Of a stretch of DNA of 64,000 nt, positions 1-10,530 are shown piece after piece. Origin of the DNA: Adineta ricciae. Its lineage: Eukaryota; Rotifera; Eurotatoria; Adinetida; Adinetidae. Both the position numbers and the translations under genes were made by a program. The stretch is from the NCBI GenBank assembly GCA_905250025.1, contig CAJNOJ010000056.1, positions 62,001 through 126,000 of the forward strand, given 5' to 3'. Every line of letters starts with the position of its first letter. The stretch's first letter is position 1. The notes beneath the pieces are model-generated. The model was not told the DNA's origin. It saw only the letters and a program-made list of their open reading frames with translations, and ran no database searches.

Positions 1-126
1 TCAATTGCCACGCACCAATCAGATCATTCTATTCTTCTATATACTATATATATATGTTTGCAGCATCATCATCATCTGTTTGATTGTTGATTAGAACAGT
101 ATTGTTTTCTTTTTTGCAGAAAAAAG

Positions 127-2631
127 ATGAAGGATAAAAATTCTCCTGAACGTCGTGCACATGCTGATTCAGACGACGATGAAAATATTCATATCGATGC
201 CAATGATGCCTTCGAAATCATCGATGTTGATTCATCAGCAGAAAATCACTTAGATGCGTTGGATATCGATGATCCTATGGAAGATGAACATGGACAAGAA
301 GAAGAAGAAGAAGAAGATGATTCGTTATTGAAACTTTCTCATCATAAACCAGACAGTTCAATCTTTACAGTATCAATCGATCCTCGAACACAAGCTCGTG
401 TTTGTTCCGGTGGTGAAGACGATCGTTGTCTTGTTTGGCGTTTAGATACCGGTGAACTAATACATGAGTATCCGCCATTCGACGACAGTGTACATCAAGT
501 ATGCTGGAGTTTCGATGGTAAATACTTATGTGCATGCGACATGCGTGGTCAAATCCGTTGTTGGACCGATAATGCTGACGGTATTCCGACAACTGAAGTT
601 TGGTCCTTCCATACGGGTAACGATATTGAATTAATGCGCTTTCATCCCTCGGCACATGTTCTATTTGTTGGAACTAATGATTCACAATTATGGTTATTTA
701 AAATTCCATCAGGAGAATACAAAATTATGCATGGTGGTGGTGATACAGAAATTACGACATTAGAAGTCCTTTCAAATGGTAAGACGAAACAATACTTATT
801 TCGCTTTTTTTTCCTTCTCTCGTTACGACTAGTATACAGATGATTAAGAATGTGTCTACTCCTCAAGGATAATCTTCACTCGAATCTCGGGAGGAATCAA
901 TAATTGAACAAGGAGATATTTATTAGTCGAATCGTAGATATACACACTCGTTGCCTTTCAAATACAGATCTTTCTGTGCTCGTCTGAATATCTTAGTTCG
1001 TCAATAATCTTATCTGTTTCTTACTAATGATGAAAGAGTTCTGTTTAATGACAGCAACACTTTTCCAACTATCTAACAATCGACAAATAGAAAACTTCAG
1101 AGAAACTACGTCATACCATATTTGTTCTGTGCTTTGATTAGCAATTCGTTGGATATACGTTTGTTATGTCTTCTTTTGCATTTGTAAATACTAATAAATA
1201 TGAATGAAAGTCTAATACATTCCAAGGTTAGATAACCATTCGATTTGGTTCTATTGAAAAATGAGTCGACGCGCGATGAACCAGAAAATTTCTAGATTAA
1301 TCGTCGAACAAGTTTGAATATGTTATCTTTTTCTCCCTCGGTAGCCGCTTTCGATATCATAACGTCTCCGAAGTCAACATATATACAATGTTATCATAAC
1401 TTTTTTTCTCCTACTCGCTCGCGCTTACTTCGCATGGGTCTTCTCGACGGGGATGTTCTGGACACAAGCAAACGCATCTTTCATCGATACTCTCGACACA
1501 CGTAAGTTTTGAAGTAGTTTAAAAACGAGAAAAGTCCGCCTAGAACATATGTTTAAGATATTGTAAGAAAAACTCACTTAATCATATTTGTTCCCTTAAG
1601 GAAGTAGTCTGAGATGAAATACATACATACACACACACACACACAAAAGAAAAACAAAAGTACCAGAGCAACTACTTAACGCCATCAATGTTGACCTTGT
1701 ATTAACAGACATTCAAGATATATATATGCATGTCGCAATAGACAAATCCGACAAGCATTGTTCTCTAGAACCTACGCGATTCCATGTTTAATAGAATTCT
1801 TGTTACATCATTAGTAGCGTAGTTCAAGTTGATCGAACACTTGATGTATTCGATTAACAATGTCATCAATCATCAACGGAATCGAATTATGCAGTTTTTC
1901 TTCGTACCATGATTATCTTGAAAATTCTTTTAGGTAAACAATGTATCAGTGGTTATGGCAATGGTCATATCAAACTGTGGGATTTGAAACAATGTTCAAT
2001 TGTTTGGCAGTATGACAACAGTGGTGAAGGTGATGCTGCTGCCGCTAACAACAATAATAATAAGTGTATTTCAATGTGTTTAAACGATGAACAGACATTA
2101 ATAGCTTGTGGTTCAGCTGATGGAAACTGTCGAGTGCTTAATTTAAACAACGGCAAACTACTCTCATCATTTGCTTGCTTTCAACCATCATTAACAAAAT
2201 CATCGACCAGAGGTGACGGGGTCGATGACGATGATGGTGGTGAAGATGATGAAGACGCTGGTAGTAATGAGGATGAAACAGCAAGAAGTGTTGAAAGTGT
2301 GATATTCGGAACCGGTCATTTACTTATATGTGGTACTCTATCTGGTTATATTTACATTTGGGATATAAATACTAAACAGCTACGTTCTACACTGAATTTA
2401 CAAAGTGGTATTGTTAAATGTTTATTAAATGAAGGTTATCTTCTCTATACAGCATGTCTTGATGGTCATATTCGTTTGATGGACATCAGAAATGGTGAAC
2501 CATTAAAAGAATGGAAAAGTGGTGGTGGTCAAGATTGTGGAATAATGGATATGGTCATTACGAAAGATAAGCGACATATACTTTGCGCGTATACGCAAGG
2601 TTTATGTCGCGTATTTAAATTAAAAGAATAA
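127..2631 (+). CDS. AAMP: AAMP-like WD40 repeat protein
   Basis: Two coding exons, 127-778 and 1934-2631, join in phase (G|GT = Gly) to give about 449 residues; vertebrate AAMP is about 434. The N-terminus is acidic (residues ~13-65, with a Glu run), followed by a WD40 propeller. Repeats end in motifs such as RCLVWRL, IRCWTD, IKLWDLK, IYIWDI and IRLMDI. An acidic insert (DDDDGGEDDEDAG) sits between two blades in exon 2. AAMP is a cytoplasmic/membrane-associated WD40 protein linked to cell migration and ribosome biogenesis in other eukaryotes. The start is the first ATG after a pyrimidine-rich stretch ending in cag, so a 5' UTR intron is possible. The 1155-nt intron is far longer than most in the window. 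AATAAA overlaps the stop codon. Confidence 0.85.
779..1933 (+). other. Long intron of the AAMP-like gene
   Basis: Donor gtaagacg at 779 and acceptor ttttag ending at 1933. It holds a short CA repeat near 1630 and only small ORFs without domain character (for example 1314-1505). No RNA gene or second gene was recognised. Confidence 0.7.
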
Positions 2632-3559
2632 AAACGAAAAAAAAATGAAACACTTCTTCCGTGATGTATGAGAAAAAATGTTAAAAAATGTTTTTTTTTA
2701 GATCATATACATGAAATTGAACGCATGATCTTGTGAACGATATGTTTTGTATTGATATCAAAGGTGAAGCTAAATGAAAAATGAAGGATTAGTGTGACTT
2801 TCATCTCGCTCGAATTGAACATCAAATGTGTACGTATATTATATGTATTTGATCAATGGGTTTCTTTTTCGACTCTCATTATAGTTGAATCTATCGTTAA
2901 TGATCTTTAATTTACGTTCATGAGCAGCGTTTTCAAATGCATTAGAAAATTTTACTAGACAATAGACAGACATTCTAATCACTAGGCAATGGGTGACACG
3001 TGTATTGTGAAAATAGTGCAGCCTAATTGATTTTTTTTGTTGCCGTTGACAATGACACAAATGTTATTTGACTGAGCGCATGTTAAGACGCAGCTTTTGT
3101 AATGTTTGGCCTCACCGGCATCGTTGGCACTTTTTTTCTGTTGTTACTGTTCTTCTTTCCTTTCTCTCCGCGTGATTCCACATATACTTGCTAGAGTGCG
3201 AGAGTCATTGGGATGGAAACATTTCTCTTTTCTCAGCACAGCAACATACAAAAGACGATGAAGAAAGGAAGCACATTGTGTGTGAGTCGTTGTTCGTTTC
3301 CTCCTCATTCGTTCTTCTTCTTCTTCTCCTTCTCCTCTCCTTTTTTCTAGATTATATATAGGTAAAGAGACACACGCGCTCCCCCTCTCTCTCTCTCTCT
3401 CTCTCTCTGAACAGACGACGGCGAGTAAGCGAGCGAAGCATAAAGACGAAGGAAAAAAGTAAGAGTAATCATATCTTTTGCTTCACTAATGAATATGAAC
3501 TCTGAGAATATGTTTTTCTTTCATTATTTAGTGATTTGAATACATACAGAAAACAAACT
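2632..3559. other. Intergenic region with CT microsatellite, AAMP to MAP7
   Basis: No gene recognised. The second half is strongly pyrimidine-rich on the + strand and carries an uninterrupted CT run near 3384-3408, about 150 nt before the MAP7 start. It probably contains the MAP7 promoter and 5' UTR. Confidence 0.5.
3384..3408 (+). repeat. (CT)n microsatellite
   Basis: About twelve consecutive CT units immediately after a short C run, in the presumed 5' regulatory region or UTR of the MAP7-like gene. It is embedded in a roughly 250-nt pyrimidine-rich stretch. Confidence 0.8.
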
Positions 3560-6500
3560 ATGGAAAATCAAGGTATCTCGCAAATCTCAATTTTGTTCAA
3601 TTATCGATTTTCATTTCTTTCTTTCTCTCTCTTTTTCTTTCCTCTACAGAAGAACATTCAATAAACATACCAACTAATGATCATCATGGTAAAGAAATCA
3701 AAATTTCAATAGTTACAATTTCATCGTTTTTTAATAGAAATTTCATCGAATGATTGTGTCGAAGGACTTGCTTTGTCAATGACAAGAATAATTGAAGGGG
3801 GTAAAATGAAAAGAAATATTCTTGTTCACCTTGCATAGACCTCCTACACTCGTTTTTTTTCTTTGTACATATATAGATACCTATCCGATCTCAGATAATG
3901 ATTCAGCAACAGATTCAATGTATATAATCGACACGAACATTGGTAAATTATCACAAACTAATAACGAACAAGGTGAATTAAATCGTAAGTAAAACACGTT
4001 CGGAGGATTTACTTTTTGACACTACGTTCAGCTTTCTTGTTGAAGAAGCAGAAGAGAAATAAGACCTTCAATTAAATGTATCTTCTCGAAATGCGGCATT
4101 CCACTGACTGTAATGTTGCATAAGCATCACAATCACTGTAGTACGTGAAAGTGTTTCATTTTATTCGTTTTTTTTTTGCTCGAGATTAACTATTTCTCTT
4201 CTCTCTTGTCTATCTCTTCTGATGTTCATCTATTTGTCAACACACCGACCTCGTCCCGTCGTCGATTGTCGACAAAATGACAAACACTACTTGCTGTCGT
4301 TGTCTCTCATAACTTGCATAAACCTATCTAAACTTCAATCATGATCTTTCAACTCATCGTATTCCATTTCCTTTCGTTTTCGCCTCTTCTTGTTATACAT
4401 GCCAATGTTGAAACATTACATTTCGAAAGTGCCTGTCTACAACAAACGAATGCCGTTCATTTAAATCTACGTTGTTCACAATACGAACATATACAAATCG
4501 TTCGCGTCATCTACGGTTATACAAAACAAACTCTACTGCAAGAATGTCAGTTCAGTATCTACGATTGTATACAAGAAGGTACCAGTCATAATATTCTTGC
4601 CTGTAACGGGCAACAAACGTGTGTAATCAATCTAACCAAGAACGAAATGCTTTCATCATCAATCACAACACCAGGTGTACCAAGCTGTCCGGATTTTAAT
4701 TACGTTCAAGTCAACTTCGGTTGCATACCGGACTCGAAAGACATTTGCGATACGTGGAAAGATGAAGGACCAGTTATACATTTGAGTCATACTTATTCAA
4801 AAGATCGAGCGTTCAATCGCTGTCACTGCAAAGTTCGTTCGTCGATGCCGAATGGACAAGTTTTACTTCAGGCACGCGAGATCAATCGGCAGCATACGCT
4901 GTTGAGATCTTTAATCTATCCGAAATCTTTCGATCTTGAGTGTAAGAAAATGACCTATCTAGAAATTGCCATATCGCGTTCGGAAAGGAAATGTATGGAC
5001 ATGTTACCGACCAATAACATAGCTCTGTTTGGTTCTGGTTCGCATAATTTTACTTTAACTTACGTACGAAACGATCCTTTCTCGGAATTGTTCTTTTATT
5101 TCGAATTAAAAGCGAGCCCAGTGAAAAAGGATCATAATGTACAAATTATTTGCAATTGGGGACGACGACAAACAAAAGTAACAACAACGACAACGATAGC
5201 ACCAGCATTGACGACAGCGATTATCAGTACGACAATACCACGATTGACAAAAAAACGAAAAGCAACAACGGTGAATATGCAACGTGGAGGAAAACTAAGC
5301 CGATTGGATCTCATTCGACATCAGCCGCAAGACAATCAGAACGATCATATTGAAGTAGAAGATACAACGAATATGTACAAAAGCGAAGAAGAGATACCAT
5401 CGGAAGGGGATACCGAAGGAGAAGGAGAAGGAGAAGAATCAGAGGAAGAGCCGCTGACAACAACACTTCCAGTTCTAACATCAAGAATTAAAAAATCTAA
5501 ACGAACAAAAATCTCGACTACACCCAAAACGACGACAATTCCCGACACGACCAAAACAGCTAGTGTTTCACCTTCATCATCTGATGATGAAGAATGGTTA
5601 CGTATATTATCTCTAGCTAATATTGATTCTCAATCACATGCAAAACAAATATTATCAATCAATAATCGAACATATGTAACTGCAGCTCAGGCATCAGTTA
5701 TCACATCCGATCAAAAAATTCGTTCACCTTCATCGAAGCCAAATACTCTCGTCATTATTCTTCTCATTATTATTTCTTTAACATTTCTCGTCCTAATAAT
5801 CTATTGCCTGAAAATCAAAAAACCCAACTGTCTTGAACGTTTGAGAACAAATGCGAATGTTGCCTTTCTTTTCTGTTGTGAAGCGAGTAAACTATTGTTT
5901 TGTTCGCCAAACGATTCACCTCAACGATCTCAGACGACATCAAATTCACCAACAAGTACAATTGGCAACCGTCGGCATCGCCGTCGACACCATCGACCTT
6001 CACCATCCGTGCCTGATTATCAATCAAGTGAATACTATATGGATGAAACAGGAAATAATTGTCGTACAACACAAAGTATCTATGATGGTGGCGGTGAAAA
6101 ATCAATCTATAGTATCGATTATGATGAAGAAGAAACGGAATATACGACAAAATATGGTCGACATAATAATGACGGCGGCAGTTGTTAAGCAGAATGAGCG
6201 AGAATTTCATTGCCTTTTTCATTCTTACCTTTTCCTTTTTTGATCGTTTAGAACGAGTAGATTGTGTCTTGAGAATACTCTCATTTTTATTGTATACGTA
6301 GACGCGAAAAAAAAAGAATATATATGTTCCTAAGTGTGCGATTAGTATCGGAAATAAAATCAGCACAAAAATAACAATATGTAATTAATAATAAAATATT
6401 TCTTTTTGTTTTCTTCTATTTATAGACAGTATATCTCAGGATTCGTTGACTAACGGTGAACAAGATCATAATAAGAACAATAGCAATCAGAATAGTCCGA

Positions 6501-9500
6501 CTAAAATTGAACGGCCAACATCAGCAGCAACATCAAAAGTCAGCAGTAAGATGTCGACAATAAAGTCGACAACAAATGGTAAAAATTTTCTTTGACATGA
6601 AGAACTCTCTGCATACGAGAACCAAATTTGATTTTGTCAGGTCTTCGATCTCTTGCTCTTGATGAACATATTAAACTAGTGAAACAGAAGAAAGAAGAAG
6701 CTGAAGTATTACGTTTACAAAAATTTCAAGAACAGCTGCGTAAAAAGGAACAAAAGTGGTAAGTGATTATTAATGAGATTCCCTACTGATAGTCTCGATT
6801 ACATCATCCTTAGATTCTCTTTTCTAATGCCTTGAAATAAAAGTTAATCATGCGTCTTTCATTATTCCGACGTCGACAATTGAAGAACGAGTAGAAACAT
6901 AAAAGGATGCTGTAGAAAGAATCTCGCTGTTAATCTTTAATTTTTGACATATTGTCAAAGTTGTCCTTCTACTCGAATGATCTCAACGATTCGTTAGATA
7001 TTCGATTGGATTTTCTGCAGATCTTACTTTGATTTGTATTGATCAAACAATTGATTGTTTACAAGTTGTTCTAGATAGCTGCAGGCTCCATCATTAGTTA
7101 TTATCGACGTTAGGACGCATTTGACATCGTTGTCTTAGAACAATGCGACGAAAACACGTCTTTTTTTTCTTCTTTCTCTTTCCCAATCGACAAAACAAGT
7201 TTTCTCAATCACAGAACGAAAAGATTTCCCCCTTATTCCTCTGTCGGATTAGCTATGAAGCGAAGAAAATTCATTGTTTCTTCTCATTTTCCGTGATTGA
7301 TGCGTATTGAATAGGAAGAACAACATTACGAGAAATTGCTATATATGCAAATGAGGAAAAAAGAAAAACCGAAGAAATCTTTGCTATGTTGATATGTCAT
7401 GCTTATTATTTGTAGGCAACAGCAACAATTAGAACGAGTAAAAAAATGGCTACAATTACGTAATCGTGATACTGATCATCGATCACAAGTGGAAGAGCGA
7501 CGAAAAAAGCGTGAAGAAGAAGCGAAAGTATGAATAGTGAACTCTGACCTAGGATCGAGTCACTTGATGTTTATATTTGTTGTTTCAGGCAAAAATAGAT
7601 GAATTAATCCGTCGAGAAAAAGAACGAGAACAGCGCGTCCACCAGAATCTCAAGTATGAAAGCGACCATCTGGTCACTAAATAGTCACTTAAGAACATTT
7701 TCTTTCATTCATTCTAGAACAATAACTGCGCCACAAAAACCTGATTCTGTAATGAGCGCGTCGACAGATGTACTCTCCACTCGACGTGCTACTTCGGCGT
7801 CGCGTTCACGTACAAATCATCAGGGTATGTCATTTGATTGATTTGAAACGAGAAAGGACATCTCTTTTTCTTTTTCTTCTTCGTATAGATGTGACCAATC
7901 GACGAGGTTTACATGAACATTCTGACGATAATTCTGCTAGTAAGTGGAAATTTAGAGTATCTTTTTCTCTGCAAGAAGTCTGTTAGTCATCTTTCGTGTA
8001 GAGTCTGTTTGTTTATGGAACACCCGTTTCGTTTTCTTGTTTTGTTTCTTACTCTCTCTCCTCTTGTAGCTGTGATCAGTTCCCATCAACTGAATCCGAT
8101 TGGTGAACATCAAACTCAATCGTCAAATGACGAGAGTTCAGGTACATCTCTTTTATCGGCACGTCGTCAAAAACGACTCTTGCCAACATCTCACGCTTAT
8201 TGGTTAAATACCGGTGATAATCATAACCATACTAGCTCAAATTTTATGCGTGCGACATTTACAGCCACATGTCGATCACGTATCAGTCGCAGTGTGGAGC
8301 GATGTCCTCGAGACGGTCGAGGTATAATTTCTATCCCTTCCTTCGTTTGAATCGGGTGTAGGCATGTTCGTGTTGCAATCAATGTTTCTCTCATTTGTTT
8401 CTATCTGCTTGGCTTTCAATATTTCATAGATGACAACGCTTCGCAATGTTCTCTTGCATTATTTTCTAAATTTATTTCATTCTCATTTAGCTCGAGAAGA
8501 AGTACTTCATCCCAGCACAGCAACCAATGGTGAATCTCAACGTCGGCCGATGAATACAACTCGTCAACATCTAAATGAAACTATACGTCGTCTAGCCAAA
8601 CCCAAAAGTAATCCTATGACACAATCCATTCATATTGGCGCCACAACAGGACCAGGATCGTCTAATGGAATACCATTGTCAAGATCTAGCCATCAATTAC
8701 GTTTAACTACGTCAACGACAGCCACAACTATTCGAAAGGTATGTTTCTATGCCCAATGCCGAAACTGATGAAAAAAAACGCATTCTTTCTGCTCGTTTGT
8801 AGCGACAACCTTCTCGTCCAGCAACTGTACCAGCTTCCACCAATGAATCCCGAACTTCTCCGACGATAGATGATGTTCCTCGATCTGATCAAACATTAAC
8901 ACACAAGTCAGTTTCAAATCGCTCTGCAGCTCAAGCCAAACTGCCACCTTCGTCAACCAAAACTCTTCCTAATTCTGCATCTCAATCTCATGCTCCCACT
9001 CAAAGATCTCTTATGACTACATCACATTCATCGTCTTCGTTGTCATCTTCAACAGCAACAATAAATAAACGTCGACTAGCAGCGACTACTGCTGTTACTA
9101 CTAGTGCCACACAAGCAGCTTCATCGTCGAAATCAAAATCAACATCTGAAAGTCCAGTCGCTGCAACTAATCCCGACGAAAACGCGCAACCGGTGAATGA
9201 AGAAACTCCATCTGAATCCGTCGAACCTGACGTAACTTCCGAACCAATAAATTCTGTCAAACGAGAACAGCCAACTGTGGATGAACAGGAATATCAACGT
9301 AAATTGAATCAAAAGATTCGTGAAGCTCAACAACGTTTAGAATTAGAACGTCAACGTGAAGAAGAACAAAAACGTCAGCTGGAATTAGAAGAGTTTGAAC
9401 GTGAACAAGAACAAATACGATTAGTTGAAGAACAACGTCGTGCTGAACAAGAACGTTTACAGCGTGCTATTGAAGAACGAGAACGTGAAAACGAATTGAA

Positions 9501-10530
9501 ACGACAAGAAGAACAACGTCTACAGCAGCAACGCGAAGAATTAGAAAGGAAACAAGCCGAAGAAACCGAACGTCTCACTCGCGAACGACAAGAACGAGCC
9601 AAGAAAGAAGAAGAAGAAAGAAACGAACGAAAAAAACGTCTCGATTTAATTATGAGACGCACAAGACAGATTTCACCGAATTCTAAAGTAATTCTTCTAG
9701 ATTAAAAATAGGATGAACTAGGCTTATATTGAGTTTTTATCAAAGGATCAGAAATTTAGACAAAAATGAATAGACAGATTTGCTTTTCTCATCCTTGAAC
9801 GAGATTCAAAAATGTAACCTTGTTTAATAATAAATCTAACTCATAATTAGCTGAATTCTGCCAAGGAAATCTTCTTCATTTAAAATTCATCCTTTTGTCT
9901 CCTCATTTAGCAGGAAAACGACACGAACAAACCAGCCGTTGAACAACTCAATGGACACGATCAAACGAATCATACTTCATCTCCAACCAACATAATCAAA
10001 TCTTCATTGCCACATTCGATATCAGATACTCATTTTCATATGTCCACATCCACCGACAGTTTCATACTCACCCATGACTCAGTAGTGTCTCCAAGTTTCA
10101 CCACCAGTATCACTGATACACCCAAGTAATTTCCTATTCGCGAAGAAACCTTTCATATCATCGCTAACTCCTTCTAGATTCAAATCGCCGTTGATACAAA
10201 GTCTTCTCAATAAAGCCCGCAATACTCGATCAACAGATAATCTCGTGCAAACCAGTATGACAGCATCACAGATCATGACCGAAAGTTTGATCGAAGAATC
10301 CGTACCACTGGGAAAATCGACTACGCTAACCAATCTTTCCAATGATGATCATCTTGAAAATTCTCGAATTAACACGAACACCAATGGTCATGGTGATCTA
10401 CAGTACGTGCTTCATCGAGAGCAGAGCAACATTTACTGAACATTTCCATTTCCATTTCAGTTTATCTTCGTCTACGAATTTAAACGTCTATCACGATCGT
10501 CCGAGAGAAACAGCAACGGCCTCTCAATAA
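3560..10530 (+). CDS. MAP7: MAP7 (ensconsin)-family microtubule-associated protein
   Basis: Approximate exons: 3560-3572, 3650-3688, 3877-3984, 6426-6578, 6641-6758, 7416-7527, 7589-7653, 7717-7824, 7889-7939, 8070-8321, 8491-8738, 8803-9687, 9914-10126, 10178-10402 and 10462-10530; phases agree across the junctions checked. MAP7 proteins bind microtubules through an N-terminal coiled coil and recruit kinesin-1 through a C-terminal one. The first helical segment (EEAEVLRLQKFQEQLRKKE, then ERRKKREEEAKAK) lies in exons 5-7. A Ser/Thr-rich middle follows, then the long Glu/Arg/Gln-rich helix of exon 12, ending in ERKKRLDLIMRRTRQ, a close match to the end of the vertebrate MAP7 domain. A possible small exon near 8430-8450 is uncertain. 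The exon 3 donor may instead lie at 3942. A whole gene sits in the 3985-6425 intron. Confidence 0.8.
4341..6188 (+). CDS. SUEL-type lectin single-pass membrane protein, nested in a MAP7 intron
   Basis: Single-exon ORF of 615 residues. It starts with a signal peptide (MIFQLIVFHFLSFSPLLVIH). A SUEL/rhamnose-binding-lectin-like domain spans ~25-132, with the family's spaced cysteines, the IYGYT element after strand 3, CNGQQTC and a final VNFGC. A second Cys-containing extracellular module spans ~133-275. A Thr/Ser- and Glu-rich stalk (~280-450) follows, then one transmembrane helix (~470-492, TLVIILLIIISLTFLVLII) and a cytoplasmic tail with His/Arg-rich and acidic segments. The tail has several Tyr residues (DYQSSEYYMDE, EETEYTTKY). 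This predicts a type I surface glycan-binding or adhesion protein. AATAAA occurs about 165 nt after the stop. It lies wholly inside the MAP7 intron, on the same strand. Confidence 0.75.
   Translation: MIFQLIVFHFLSFSPLLVIHANVETLHFESACLQQTNAVHLNLRCSQYEHIQIVRVIYGYTKQTLLQECQFSIYDCIQEGTSHNILACNGQQTCVINLTKNEMLSSSITTPGVPSCPDFNYVQVNFGCIPDSKDICDTWKDEGPVIHLSHTYSKDRAFNRCHCKVRSSMPNGQVLLQAREINRQHTLLRSLIYPKSFDLECKKMTYLEIAISRSERKCMDMLPTNNIALFGSGSHNFTLTYVRNDPFSELFFYFELKASPVKKDHNVQIICNWGRRQTKVTTTTTIAPALTTAIISTTIPRLTKKRKATTVNMQRGGKLSRLDLIRHQPQDNQNDHIEVEDTTNMYKSEEEIPSEGDTEGEGEGEESEEEPLTTTLPVLTSRIKKSKRTKISTTPKTTTIPDTTKTASVSPSSSDDEEWLRILSLANIDSQSHAKQILSINNRTYVTAAQASVITSDQKIRSPSSKPNTLVIILLIIISLTFLVLIIYCLKIKKPNCLERLRTNANVAFLFCCEASKLLFCSPNDSPQRSQTTSNSPTSTIGNRRHRRRHHRPSPSVPDYQSSEYYMDETGNNCRTTQSIYDGGGEKSIYSIDYDEEETEYTTKYGRHNNDGGSC

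Noticed and set aside
5815-6366. 183-codon minus-strand ORF with hydrophobic stretches
   Set aside because: Antisense to the lectin receptor's tail and 3' UTR, with no recognisable domain.
9375-9662. Minus-strand Arg/Ser/Cys-rich ORF
   Set aside because: It is the antisense shadow of the Glu/Arg/Gln coiled coil of MAP7.
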